Source of the DNA: Bacillota bacterium
Lineage (GTDB): Bacteria; Bacillota; Clostridia; Acetivibrionales; DSM-1351
Direction: 5' to 3'
NCBI GenBank assembly: GCA_023426005.1
Contig: JAFABO010000234.1
Location: forward strand, 1-46,403
DNA length: 46,403 bases
The stretch's first letter is position 1. Every line of letters starts with the position of its first letter. Shown piece by piece: positions 22,301-32,126 of this stretch. The notes under the pieces were generated by a model. The model had not been told where the DNA came from and made no database searches. It saw only the letters and a list, made by a program, of their open reading frames with translations. A program made the translations under genes and the position numbers.

Positions 22301-25042
22301 ATGGACAAAAGAAAGAATATCAGTACAAAGTGGAAGTATATAGACGAGGTTGGGACATTCGAATGGGAAAATCCACATGCAATAAATCAGCTTTATTTTC
22401 CCTTATGTAATGAAGCGGGGATGATGTCATCCGTTACACCAAGATTGAATGGAGATGCAAAAACCGGACAGAACTCGTTCCTATCCCTTCCGGTATCCAT
22501 AGAAGACCTCCACAATAACCGGTCTTCAAGAAACTTCTGGGTATATAACGGCAATCTCGGAGCTTATTCCATTACGGGAAATTCAGCAAAACAAATCTCC
22601 GAGCGGTTTACAGAAAATGAAAAAAGTGATATGGTGGTAAAAGGTACGTTCCTTGCACATACGCTTACAAGAAAAGATTCCAAAGCAGGTATTAAGTCCG
22701 AGATCATAACCTTTTGTCCAGCGGCGGAAGATACGGTGGAGCTTATGTGGGTAAAAATCACCAATACAAGCAATGCTGATATTTCGCTGACACCTACCAC
22801 TGCTATACCTATTTTTGGACGTTCGGCAGATAATATCCGCGACCACAGGCATGCTACTTCGCTCATGCATAGAATGATGCTCTATGACCATGGGCTTTCC
22901 ATCAAGCCAACGATACATCATGATGAGCGGGGGCATGAACCAAATGAAACCTTGTATTTTGTATTGGCTGCAGGCGGCAATGGAGAAAAGCCTGTCGGAC
23001 AGTTCCCCACGGTAAGGGAATTCATAGGTGAGGGAGGAAGCTTTGACTGGCCCCAGGCCGTGGTTCAGAATACTGAGCCTTACAAAGTTCCGCCAAACAG
23101 GCGCGACGGTATGGAGGCAATTGGCGCTATCCGTTTCAGCAATATAAACCTTGCTCCCGGGCAAACCAGAGAGTATATTGTCATTTGCGGAATTACAAAC
23201 GAAGAGGATACCATTTCCCGCTGCATAGATCGATATGGAGACAGCAATAAAATCAGGAAAGCGCTTGCCGATAATGAAGCTTTCTGGAGACATAAAGTGG
23301 AGGCGGTGACTTTTGGTACCGGTAATAGTGACCTTGACAGGTGGATGCGCTGGACCGCACTTCAGCCGGTACTCAGGAAAGTTTTGGGGTGCTCGTTTCT
23401 GCCTCACCATGACTATGGAAGAGGAGGACGAGGCTGGAGAGACCTCTGGCAGGACTATCTTGCACTTCTGCTGCAAAGTCCTGAAGATGCCAGAGAAATT
23501 TTAATTTCCAACAGTGCAGGAATCAGAGCAGATGGAAGCAATGCTACTATTATATTAAAAGGAGCTGGGAATTTCACTGCAGACCGGAATAAGATATCCA
23601 GGGTATGGATGGATCACGGGGTATGGCCTTACTATACTATAAAATTATATATTGACCAGACTGGAGATATGGATATACTGTTTGAAGAAAATACATATTG
23701 GAAGGATCATCAGATCAGACGGGCAAAAGCAAGAGACAATAACTGGAGACCTTCTGAAGGCAACCTGCAAAAGACGGCTTCCGGGGATGTATACAGAGGA
23801 AGTGTATTTGAACATCTGCTTTTGCAGCATCTGGTGTGTTTTCATAACGTAGGCGGCTATAACAATATGAAGCTGGAGGACGGAGACTGGAACGATCAGC
23901 TTGATATGGCGCCTGACAGGGGAGAAAGCGTTCCTTTTACCGCATTTTACGGATGGAACCTGATATCGATGGCTGAATTGCTTCTGAAATATAAAGAACT
24001 CCGGTCGGTGAATACGGTAAAGCTGTGCAGGGAATTGACAATCCTGACGGGACTTGATGAAAAGATGGATTACGCACAGCCCGGGGGGAAAAGAGAAAGG
24101 CTGGGAAGGTATTTTGACGCCATTGAAAACGGACTTTCCGGTGGAAAAGCGGATGTAAACATAGACAGACTGGCAAAAGACCTTAAGGAAAAAGGAAAAT
24201 CGGCGCTGGAGCATGTTCGGGAGAAAGAGTGGATAGAGTCCGATACGGGATACAGCTTTTTCAACGGTTATTACAATAATGACGGCGAACGGGTTGACGG
24301 GGACCACGATGGCAGCGTCAGAATGAATCTTACGGCTCAAACCTTTGCTATTATGTCGGGTGCAGCCGACAATGAGCAGGCATTGAGAGCCTACCATGCT
24401 GCCCAGGCTGTTTTAAAGGATCCCAATACGGGAGGCTACAGACTCACGACGCCTCTGGGGCCGAACACATGGAACTTTGGGCGCGGGTTTGCACTCATAT
24501 ATGGAGAAAAGGAAACAGGCGCCATGTTCAGCCACATGGCGGTAATGTTTATGAACGCACTGTATGGCAGAAACTTCGTAAGGCAGGGCTATGAGGTCTT
24601 TACAACAATATACAACCTTTGCACCGATACCGAAAAGGCCCAAATATACCCGGGGATTCCGGAGTATATTACCCATGAAGGCCGCGGCATGTACCATTAT
24701 GTGACAGGATCCGCAAGCTGGCTGTTGCTCACCATGCTGACACAGGTCTTCGGTGTAAGAGGTGAAATGGGTGATCTGATACTGAATCCTAAGCTTGTTG
24801 CAGAACAGTTTGATGATACAGGCAATGCTGCAGTACGCGCTGTATTTGCGGGAAAGCAGCTGGAGATTCTTTATATGAATCCGGACCATCTGGAGTATGA
24901 GGATTATTTAATTAAGAGGGTTATTGTAAACGGTCTGGAAATGAAAATTCCAGCAGGGCAAAAAGAGGTAAAGATTTGTAAAAGTAATTTTCACAATATT
25001 TTCAAAGAGCCCAAAAACAGGATTTTAATATTGCTAAGCTGA
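22301..25042 (+). CDS. GH94-like glycoside phosphorylase (cellobiose-phosphorylase family, COG3459)
   Basis: 913 residues, near the usual length for the family. The N-terminal half is a beta-sandwich. The catalytic (alpha/alpha)6 barrel contains HHDYGRGGRGWRDLWQDYLA (a substrate-binding and phosphate region) and LEDGDWNDQLDMAPDRGES near residue 527, where DWND supplies the catalytic Asp. The end GIPEYITHEGRGMYHYVTGS, followed by SWLLLTML, is typical of COG3459 proteins. The reaction would be reversible phosphorolysis of a beta-glucoside or oligosaccharide to a sugar-1-phosphate. Specificity (cellobiose, laminaribiose, beta-1,2-glucan or other) cannot be read. There is no signal peptide, so it is cytosolic. 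The ATG has GAGGAG upstream. Confidence 0.85.
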   Translation: MDKRKNISTKWKYIDEVGTFEWENPHAINQLYFPLCNEAGMMSSVTPRLNGDAKTGQNSFLSLPVSIEDLHNNRSSRNFWVYNGNLGAYSITGNSAKQISERFTENEKSDMVVKGTFLAHTLTRKDSKAGIKSEIITFCPAAEDTVELMWVKITNTSNADISLTPTTAIPIFGRSADNIRDHRHATSLMHRMMLYDHGLSIKPTIHHDERGHEPNETLYFVLAAGGNGEKPVGQFPTVREFIGEGGSFDWPQAVVQNTEPYKVPPNRRDGMEAIGAIRFSNINLAPGQTREYIVICGITNEEDTISRCIDRYGDSNKIRKALADNEAFWRHKVEAVTFGTGNSDLDRWMRWTALQPVLRKVLGCSFLPHHDYGRGGRGWRDLWQDYLALLLQSPEDAREILISNSAGIRADGSNATIILKGAGNFTADRNKISRVWMDHGVWPYYTIKLYIDQTGDMDILFEENTYWKDHQIRRAKARDNNWRPSEGNLQKTASGDVYRGSVFEHLLLQHLVCFHNVGGYNNMKLEDGDWNDQLDMAPDRGESVPFTAFYGWNLISMAELLLKYKELRSVNTVKLCRELTILTGLDEKMDYAQPGGKRERLGRYFDAIENGLSGGKADVNIDRLAKDLKEKGKSALEHVREKEWIESDTGYSFFNGYYNNDGERVDGDHDGSVRMNLTAQTFAIMSGAADNEQALRAYHAAQAVLKDPNTGGYRLTTPLGPNTWNFGRGFALIYGEKETGAMFSHMAVMFMNALYGRNFVRQGYEVFTTIYNLCTDTEKAQIYPGIPEYITHEGRGMYHYVTGSASWLLLTMLTQVFGVRGEMGDLILNPKLVAEQFDDTGNAAVRAVFAGKQLEILYMNPDHLEYEDYLIKRVIVNGLEMKIPAGQKEVKICKSNFHNIFKEPKNRILILLS

Positions 25043-25156
25043 TAATTTATATAGTATAATTATTTATAGTGACAAAAAGCGACAAAATTCATTGTTTCAA
25101 ACTTAAATAGAGTAACACATACAGAATAATGCCTCGCTATTAAGGGAGAGGATTAA

Positions 25157-26869
25157 ATGCTGAAAAACTCGGTCAGGTATAAAATTGTGTTTACACTGGT
25201 TATCATTATATTGCCTTTTCTCATTATAATGAACTGCAGCAATATTTATTATCTCAGGCTAAGCAGACAGCAAATAGCCCAGGCCAGCGTCAGTGCCACC
25301 AGCTTGTATATTCACCAGGTAGATAAATCAATCGATGAGATCGGGAGCTACCTGTTTAATCTCTCTTCAGTAAACCGTAATCAGGTCAACGAAAATATTA
25401 TCGACCTGAACAGCAGAGATGAAACTACGCGCTTTTATGCGAATTACAATCTGGCTCGGCAAATTCAGAATGATATTGCGCTATATAAGCTGGCCAGTTT
25501 CTTATTTGTGTATACTAAAGATTATGACAACTATCTGTATGCCTATAGCAGCGATACCACATTTCGGGAGCGCCAGGCTCTGAAGGAATATACAAAAACG
25601 CAGTTTATAGGGGAGAATACCGGAGAGTATAATAATTGGAACATTGTAACCGTAAGCGGACAAAATTATTTATTAAGGGTTGTTTATAGGAACAATGCAT
25701 ATATCGGTGCTTTTATCAATTTTAATGAAATTGCCAAGCCGTTGTACAATATAAACAATAAGTATGACGGCTCTTTTATATTTTCTGATCTGGATGGGAA
25801 CCCTTTGACCAACGGAGAATTCGTTGAAGAATATGCAATTGATCTGACAGGTGATTTAAAAACGTACTATTTATCCGGGAAAACGAAGAAGTTTGTTATT
25901 ACCGGAGGCAAATCCGGTATCGGTGATTTTCAACTTTTAGTAGCCCTTCCCGATAAAAATATTCTCGAGGGCTTAAACTTCATCCAGTATTTTATTCTGA
26001 TCATATCTATTCTGGCTATCCTGATTTTACCCTTCCTGCTTTATATAATTTATCTATGGGTGCTCAAACCGATGAGAAAATTGGAAACGGCTATCGGAAA
26101 GATTCAGGAAGGCGATCTGGACTACCGGATCCGTGGCGGGAAGTCTTCAAGAGAATTCATGGAATTGTACCATGCCTTTAATTCAATGGCGGGTCAGATA
26201 AAGGCTCTGAAGATCAACGTTTATGAAGAAATCATTGAAAAGCAGAAAATGGAATTGCGATATTATCAGACACAGATCAAACCGCATTTTTTAATGAATG
26301 CACTGGCCACTATTTCCAATTTTGCGCATATGGGCAGGGTTGAATCCATGTATGAATTCATTTATTACCTGTCAAACTATATAAGGTATATGTTTAAAAG
26401 TAATCTGAAGCTAGTACCGTTAAAGGATGAAATGGAGCACGTCAATAACTATCTGTCCATGCAGGAACTTCGCTGTTCAGGATATCTGTCCCATGTGACA
26501 GATATCGGTGCCGAAACGGAAGACTCCTTGATCCCGCCATATATCATTCACACTTTTGTGGAAAATGTCACCAAGCATGCCATGACATTTAACAAAAACG
26601 TGAATGTTTTTATAAAGGCGGAAGCTGCAGAAATTGATAAGGAAGCCTTTATAAGAATTATAATCGAAGATGACGGCAGGGGAATGACGGAAGAGGCTAT
26701 CATGGAGATCAACAATGACTTGAAGAACAAGGACGACGGGAAGAGCATCGGAATATGGAACATAAAGCAGACTTTGAAACTGATCTATTCGGGCAGGGCA
26801 AAAGTAATTGTATCCAGGTCAGATTTACCTGGAACGATAGTCGAGATCATGATACCTGAAGAGAGGTGA
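25157..26869 (+). CDS. Sensor histidine kinase, YesM-like
   Basis: 570 residues: membrane helix 1 (about 8-30), an extracellular dCache-like region (30-275), membrane helix 2 (about 276-300), HAMP (about 300-355), then the His_kinase domain of the LytS/YehU type, with the phospho-accepting His in YQTQIKPHFLMNAL. The C-terminal ATPase has IIHTFVENVTKHA (N box) and DDGRGM (G box). It would sense an extracellular sugar or the loaded binding protein and phosphorylate the response regulator encoded five bases downstream. The start is the ATG after AAGGGAGAGG. Confidence 0.95.
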   Translation: MLKNSVRYKIVFTLVIIILPFLIIMNCSNIYYLRLSRQQIAQASVSATSLYIHQVDKSIDEIGSYLFNLSSVNRNQVNENIIDLNSRDETTRFYANYNLARQIQNDIALYKLASFLFVYTKDYDNYLYAYSSDTTFRERQALKEYTKTQFIGENTGEYNNWNIVTVSGQNYLLRVVYRNNAYIGAFINFNEIAKPLYNINNKYDGSFIFSDLDGNPLTNGEFVEEYAIDLTGDLKTYYLSGKTKKFVITGGKSGIGDFQLLVALPDKNILEGLNFIQYFILIISILAILILPFLLYIIYLWVLKPMRKLETAIGKIQEGDLDYRIRGGKSSREFMELYHAFNSMAGQIKALKINVYEEIIEKQKMELRYYQTQIKPHFLMNALATISNFAHMGRVESMYEFIYYLSNYIRYMFKSNLKLVPLKDEMEHVNNYLSMQELRCSGYLSHVTDIGAETEDSLIPPYIIHTFVENVTKHAMTFNKNVNVFIKAEAAEIDKEAFIRIIIEDDGRGMTEEAIMEINNDLKNKDDGKSIGIWNIKQTLKLIYSGRAKVIVSRSDLPGTIVEIMIPEER

Positions 26870-26873
26870 ACAT

Positions 26874-28475
26874 ATGAATATACTTATTTTTGACGATGAT
26901 ATAAGTACTGTTCAGATGTTAAAAAGTACAATTAACTGGAAAGAACTTGGAATAAATGAAATATATTCAGCTTACAGTGTCGATCAGGCAAAGGAACTCT
27001 TCAGAAATAATTCCGCCATTGATATTATGCTTTGCGATATAGAAGCACCCGGAGGCACCGGTATTGACCTGCTCCGGTGGGTTCGTGAGAATTCCTTCGG
27101 AACGGAGAATATCTTCCTTACAAACCATGCGGAATTCAACTATGCGAAGGAAGCCATCCAGCTTGGGTGTATTGATTATATTATAAAGCTGTCCCCTTTA
27201 TCTGTAATCCAGGAAGCTATACAGAAGGCTATAAATAAGGTGAAACTGAATAATCTGGTGCATCAGTATAAGTTTTTTGAAGAGTATTGGGCTCAAAACC
27301 ATAGCATCATTACGGAACAGTTCTGGAAAGAACTGCTGCTGGAAAATAAAACTATTGGCAGGAATGAACTGGAAGACATGGTGAGGACAACAAAAGTTGA
27401 TATTGACCTGAATGAAAAATATCTTGTGACATTAATTTCTTATCTGCGTTATCAGAATTTGAATGAAAAGCTGGATGATCCCTCTCACCGATTTATTATG
27501 AAAAACCTTGCTTTACAAATCATACTTGATGAAGTGAAAGCAGGGAATATTATTTTTATCGAAAAGGGTACCAAAACATATCTTTCACTAATCCTGGAAG
27601 AATCGAAGGCGGAGAAAATCGGAATAGAAAAGCTTAAAAAAAACCTTGGCAGTTTTATCGCTTTTTGCAATTCAAATCTGGAATGCAATGTTAACTGCTA
27701 TGTTGGACATTTTGTTCACTGTGAAGAGATAGGCCTGCTGGAAAAAAAACTTGAAGACATTGATCTGAACAATGTTTGCTTTATTAATAAAGTTTTTGAC
27801 GCAACGGAATATGGAAGAAGTCAAAAGAAAAACAGTCCTGTTATGCCAGACACAGCCAAATGGGCAGATATGCTTAAAAAAAGTGAAAAATCCCAACTGT
27901 TTATTTCAGTGAAGAATTATATCGAAGATGCTGCAAAAATGTCAGAAATAGATGCCAGCTTTATGAATGCTTTTCTGCAGGATTTTCTGCAGATGGTGTT
28001 TTCTGTACTTGAACAGGAACATGTTCAGGCTCACAAATTGTTTTCAGATGAAAAATCGGATCTGCTTTACAAACATGCGGTGAATTCACTTTATGATATG
28101 CTCAGATGGGTGGATTTCACAATCAACAAAGCCTCCGATTATATCAACGAGATACGGAAACTGAAAACTGTAGTGGATCAGATCAAAGAGTATATTGAGC
28201 TGAATTATAACAAAAATATTTCCAGGAATGATATTGCTAATAAATTTTTCTTAAATCCGGATTATTTGTCCAGGACCTTCAACAAGGAGACGGGTATATC
28301 CATTCCCGAATATCAGTCAAAGCTGCGCGTTAATAAGGCATCACAGCTGCTTAAAACGGGAATGAGCATCAGTGAGGCGGCGGCTTTTGTGGGATATGAT
28401 AATTTTTCATATTTTTCAACCGTTTTCAAAAGAATTACGGGCATTACCCCTGTAGAATTCCGTAAAAGAAGTTAA
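26874..28475 (+). CDS. Response regulator with AraC output domain, YesN-like
   Basis: 533 residues. The N-terminal receiver has acidic DDD at 7-9, phospho-accepting Asp55 (MLCDIEAPGGTG) and the conserved Thr and Lys positions in IFLTNHAEF and YIIKLSPL. A long middle region links to a C-terminal AraC double helix-turn-helix (about 430-530: ISRNDIANKFFLNPDYLSRT and AAAFVGYDNFSYFSTVFKR). It forms a two-component pair with the kinase before it and probably activates the binding-protein and permease genes that follow. Confidence 0.96.
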   Translation: MNILIFDDDISTVQMLKSTINWKELGINEIYSAYSVDQAKELFRNNSAIDIMLCDIEAPGGTGIDLLRWVRENSFGTENIFLTNHAEFNYAKEAIQLGCIDYIIKLSPLSVIQEAIQKAINKVKLNNLVHQYKFFEEYWAQNHSIITEQFWKELLLENKTIGRNELEDMVRTTKVDIDLNEKYLVTLISYLRYQNLNEKLDDPSHRFIMKNLALQIILDEVKAGNIIFIEKGTKTYLSLILEESKAEKIGIEKLKKNLGSFIAFCNSNLECNVNCYVGHFVHCEEIGLLEKKLEDIDLNNVCFINKVFDATEYGRSQKKNSPVMPDTAKWADMLKKSEKSQLFISVKNYIEDAAKMSEIDASFMNAFLQDFLQMVFSVLEQEHVQAHKLFSDEKSDLLYKHAVNSLYDMLRWVDFTINKASDYINEIRKLKTVVDQIKEYIELNYNKNISRNDIANKFFLNPDYLSRTFNKETGISIPEYQSKLRVNKASQLLKTGMSISEAAAFVGYDNFSYFSTVFKRITGITPVEFRKRS

Positions 28476-28596
28476 ACTCATTTCTTAAGTAAGTCATTAA
28501 ATCGAAAAAGGTAGTCAGTTTTCTTGAAGATATCATACATAAAAAATAATAGAATTATACCTGTAAATAATCAATACAAATAAGGAGGAAATACTT

Positions 28597-30150
28597 ATGA
28601 AAATGATTAGAGGGCTTTTCAAGGTGACAGGCCTGCTGATGGCTATGGCTATATTGTTGGCTGCCTGCGGCAGCAATAATGCGGCTACATCGTCTGAAGG
28701 CCAGGCAGGTACAGTGGGCACTGAAAGCGCTAAACCGGCAGAAGCAGAGAAAATTGTCTTCGCTTCCGTAGGCTGGGGGGAACAGGCACGTGACCAGGAG
28801 GCGGTAACGAACAAATTAAAAGAAATTACCCTGAATAAGATCAATGTTGAAGCGGATATAATGATAATCAACGTTTCAACATATGCCCAGCAGCTTAATG
28901 TAATGATGGCCGGCGGCGAGGATCTTGATGTGTTCTTCCTGCCTTTTGGTACTTCGGTGAGCTCCTTGGTAACCCAGAACCAACTGATGCCACTCAATGC
29001 TTTGCTGGCAAGTGAAGGACAGGCTATTACCGAATCACTGGGGAGCCTCATTCAATACGGCAATTTAAAGGGCGAGACCTATGCAGTTCCTTTCAATGGA
29101 TCAAAGGTATATCCTGCGGCAATTGTAATGAGAGAAGACTTGATTAAAAAATATAATCTGAATCTGGATGATGTAAAAAGTTATAAAGATCTGACAAAGA
29201 TATTTGACGTAATTAAGAAAAATGAACCCGAGATGGTTTGTATCGCACCAAACAACGGCAGCCTGCTGTCCAGCTATGCGTTGGGGGACAAAATCGATAA
29301 GATTGATGTGATTGGGGACAGTATGGGGGTTTTGCTCGGCAATGATAGTTTAAACCTTGTAAATCTGTACGAGACTGAGGAGTATAAGGATTTGGTTTAT
29401 ACGCTGAGGGAATGGTACAACAAGGGCTATATTCTTAAAGACGCAGCGACGACTACTGAAAGCGGAAGTGTTATGTACAATGAGGGAAAAGTATTTTCCT
29501 ATTTCTATATAGATGTTCTGGATACAATTGAAAAAGCGTACCATCATGCCGGCATAACTCAACAGGGACAGCAGACGATGGTCAAAGCTCTGAATAAACC
29601 TGTGATCAGTTCCTCCGTTGGCTTCTACAGCACAGGAATCAGCTCGCAGAGCAAACACCCTGAGGCGGCAATGAAGTGGCTCAACCTGATGTATAAGGAT
29701 GCTGAAGCTGTAAATACTCTTTACTGGGGCGTGGAAGGGAAAAACTTTGTAAAGGAAGATGACGGCACTATCTCATTTACACCGGAAGAAGCGGCAAACA
29801 GGGGATACGATCTGCCGTTTAACTGGATGTTCGGAAATACGGAACTGCAATATTCCTTTAAGGATTCAGGACAAAAAGCTGACTATTTTGCACAGCGGGT
29901 TAAACAGAATGATTCTGCCGAATTGTCAAAAGCGTTTGGTTTTTCTTTCGATATCACTCCCGTGCAATCACAATACACTGCTGTCAGTAATGTGACAAGC
30001 CAGTATCAGAGAGCCCTGGAATGCGGAAGCATTGATCCGGCTGTTCACCTTCCGGAATTTATTCAAAAATTAAAAAAAGCAGGGATTGATGAAGTTATAG
30101 CTGAGAAGCAAAAACAACTCAACGCATGGGCTGCTGAAAACAAGAAATAG
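28597..30150 (+). CDS. Extracellular solute-binding lipoprotein (sugar ABC importer)
   Basis: 517 residues. The signal peptide ends in the lipobox LLAAC (Cys at about residue 26), followed by a Ser/Ala/Gly/Thr-rich linker and a binding domain starting near residue 48 (EKIVFASVGWGEQ). Size and C-terminal region fit binding proteins of the LplA/YtcQ type, which serve oligosaccharides, together with two permeases. AAGGAGG lies nine bases before the ATG. A stem-loop after the gene separates it from the permeases, a common way to keep binding protein in excess. No ATPase gene is in the window, so a shared MsmX-like ATPase is likely. Confidence 0.93.
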   Translation: MKMIRGLFKVTGLLMAMAILLAACGSNNAATSSEGQAGTVGTESAKPAEAEKIVFASVGWGEQARDQEAVTNKLKEITLNKINVEADIMIINVSTYAQQLNVMMAGGEDLDVFFLPFGTSVSSLVTQNQLMPLNALLASEGQAITESLGSLIQYGNLKGETYAVPFNGSKVYPAAIVMREDLIKKYNLNLDDVKSYKDLTKIFDVIKKNEPEMVCIAPNNGSLLSSYALGDKIDKIDVIGDSMGVLLGNDSLNLVNLYETEEYKDLVYTLREWYNKGYILKDAATTTESGSVMYNEGKVFSYFYIDVLDTIEKAYHHAGITQQGQQTMVKALNKPVISSSVGFYSTGISSQSKHPEAAMKWLNLMYKDAEAVNTLYWGVEGKNFVKEDDGTISFTPEEAANRGYDLPFNWMFGNTELQYSFKDSGQKADYFAQRVKQNDSAELSKAFGFSFDITPVQSQYTAVSNVTSQYQRALECGSIDPAVHLPEFIQKLKKAGIDEVIAEKQKQLNAWAAENKK

Positions 30151-30162
30151 CAGCGGTGAGCT

Positions 30163-30217
30163 CAAGCCTGTCAAAGCTAGGATAAACCCCCATGAAGACC
30201 AAACTCTGACAGGCTTG
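30163..30217 (+). terminator. Intercistronic stem-loop / partial terminator
   Basis: A perfect 11-bp stem (30163-30173 with 30207-30217, CAAGCCTGTCA/TGACAGGCTTG) and a 33-base loop lie between the binding-protein gene and the first permease. There is no T run, so readthrough is expected. Confidence 0.6.
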
Positions 30218-30244
30218 CTTGCTATGTGAATAAGGAGAAATTCA

Positions 30245-31168
30245 ATGCGTACAGAACACGCTATTAAAAAGAAAAAAACAAATATATACATGTACTTAAT
30301 GATGTTGCCGGGACTTATATATTTGCTTATAAACAACTATATACCAATGGCGGGCATTTTCATTGCATTCAAATCCATTAATTATGCAAAAGGGATTTTC
30401 AGGAGCGACTGGGTTGGTCTGAGAAATTTCGAATTTCTGTTCCAAACCTCGGATGCCTTTGTTATTACAAGAAATACTCTGCTTTATAACATTACATTTA
30501 TTATTATCAGCAATGTTTTGGGAATTATGCTGGCAATATTTCTAAATGAGCTTGTATTCAGGAAGCTTGCAAGTATTTATCAGACGGTATTATTACTGCC
30601 GTCCCTTGTTTCAATGGTAATAGTAAGCTATCTTGTATATGCTTTTTTAAGTGCCGAAAACGGTTATTTTAATAAAACACTGTTGCCTTTGCTGGGGATT
30701 GGAGAAATTTCATGGTATAGTACCCCGAAATTTTGGCCATTTATTCTGACTCTCGTAAACGAATGGGGGAATGCGGGGTTTTCAGCCATTATCTATTTAG
30801 CATCTGTTGTGGGAATTGATAAATCATATTATGAGTCAGCCATGATAGATGGAGCATCGAAGTGGACACAGATAAGAACGATTACTTTACCCCTAATAAA
30901 GCCGACTGTTATTATTTTAGTGCTTATGAGCATCGGTAGAATATTTTATTCTGACTTTGGATTATTTTATCAGGTTCCGTTGAATTCCGGAATGCTGTTT
31001 TCAGTGACAAGCACACTGGATACTTACGTTTACCGCGGACTTATGCAGCAGAATAACATAGCAATGTCATCGGCTGCAGGCGTTTATCAGTCTTTAGTAG
31101 GTTTTATACTGGTCATGCTGGCGAATTTTTTAGTTAAAAAATTTGACAGTGAAAATTCGCTGTTTTAA
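30245..31168 (+). CDS. Sugar ABC transporter permease (LplB-like)
   Basis: 307 residues with six membrane helices. The N-terminal segment KKKKTNIYMYLMMLPGLIYL and the BPD_transp_1 EAA-type motif ESAMIDGASKWTQIRTITLP identify a CUT1-type permease of the LplB family. It forms the membrane channel with the next gene's product. The ATG follows AAGGAG. Confidence 0.94.
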   Translation: MRTEHAIKKKKTNIYMYLMMLPGLIYLLINNYIPMAGIFIAFKSINYAKGIFRSDWVGLRNFEFLFQTSDAFVITRNTLLYNITFIIISNVLGIMLAIFLNELVFRKLASIYQTVLLLPSLVSMVIVSYLVYAFLSAENGYFNKTLLPLLGIGEISWYSTPKFWPFILTLVNEWGNAGFSAIIYLASVVGIDKSYYESAMIDGASKWTQIRTITLPLIKPTVIILVLMSIGRIFYSDFGLFYQVPLNSGMLFSVTSTLDTYVYRGLMQQNNIAMSSAAGVYQSLVGFILVMLANFLVKKFDSENSLF

Positions 31169-31184
31169 AGGGGATTTAAAATAA

Positions 31185-32084
31185 ATGAAAATGAAAAAGA
31201 ACGAAGATGTTGTTTTCCAATACATTGTCAATATTATACTGTTCTTAGTGGCAGTTTTGACCTTAATGCCATTTGTGATCCTGTTCATGTCATCATTCGC
31301 CTCTGAAAAATCTCTGGTGCTGAACGGTTATAAATTTATCCCCCAAGAGTTTAGTCTGGAGGCCTATTCATATATTTTCAGAAGAGCGGATACGATTTTT
31401 CGTTCTTACTTTATAACTGTTTTTATTACGGTCGTAGGCACGGCAGCGGGCTTGATCCTTACCACCACACTTGCTTACCCTCTTTCGAGAAAAGATTTTA
31501 CCAAGAGGAATCTCTTTTCCTTTATTGTGTATTTTACGATGCTGTTTAACGGCGGACTGGTTCCATCTTATATGATGTGGACAAGGGTTTTTAATATTAA
31601 AAATACAATCCTGGCATTAATTATCCCGGGTCTTCTTATGAATGCATTCAACGTGCTTTTAATGAAGAATTACTTCAGTTCAAATATCCCAAAGGAGCTA
31701 ATTGAAGCTGCACAAATTGACGGTGCCGGAGAATTCAGGATATTTTTAAAGATCATACTTCCGCTGTCACTGCCGATTATGGCCACAATAGGTCTCCTTA
31801 CAGGACTTGCATATTGGAACGACTGGATAAACGGACTTTATTATGTAACTGATTCAAACTTGTTCAGTATCCAGGTTCTGCTCAGCAGGATCCTGTCGGA
31901 TATTCAATTTATGCTTACACGAACAACAGCCACCGGCATAAGTAGCACCAATATATCAAGTATCCCGAGCGTTTCTATCAGAATGGCTATTGCCGTATTG
32001 GGAATTATACCGATTATGATTATTTTCCCGTTTTTTCAGAAGTATTTTGTTAAGGGAATGACCATCGGTTCGGTAAAGGGCTGA
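31185..32084 (+). CDS. Sugar ABC transporter permease (YtcP-like)
   Basis: 299 residues with six membrane helices and the EAA motif EAAQIDGAGEFRIFLKIILP. The last residues, YFVKGMTIGSVKG, are characteristic of YtcP/CUT1 permeases. It starts 16 bases after the first permease with GGGG upstream and completes the importer. The following peptidase gene is 42 bases away and may be in the same transcript. Confidence 0.94.
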   Translation: MKMKKNEDVVFQYIVNIILFLVAVLTLMPFVILFMSSFASEKSLVLNGYKFIPQEFSLEAYSYIFRRADTIFRSYFITVFITVVGTAAGLILTTTLAYPLSRKDFTKRNLFSFIVYFTMLFNGGLVPSYMMWTRVFNIKNTILALIIPGLLMNAFNVLLMKNYFSSNIPKELIEAAQIDGAGEFRIFLKIILPLSLPIMATIGLLTGLAYWNDWINGLYYVTDSNLFSIQVLLSRILSDIQFMLTRTTATGISSTNISSIPSVSIRMAIAVLGIIPIMIIFPFFQKYFVKGMTIGSVKG

Positions 32085-32126
32085 GGCACAGTGTTTTTTA
32101 TAAAATAAAATGGTGGAGGGATTAAA

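Noticed and set aside
22583..24889. Long minus-strand ORFs inside the GH94-like gene
   Set aside because: Antisense shadows of a well-supported 913-residue gene, with low-complexity or Cys/His/Ser-rich composition.
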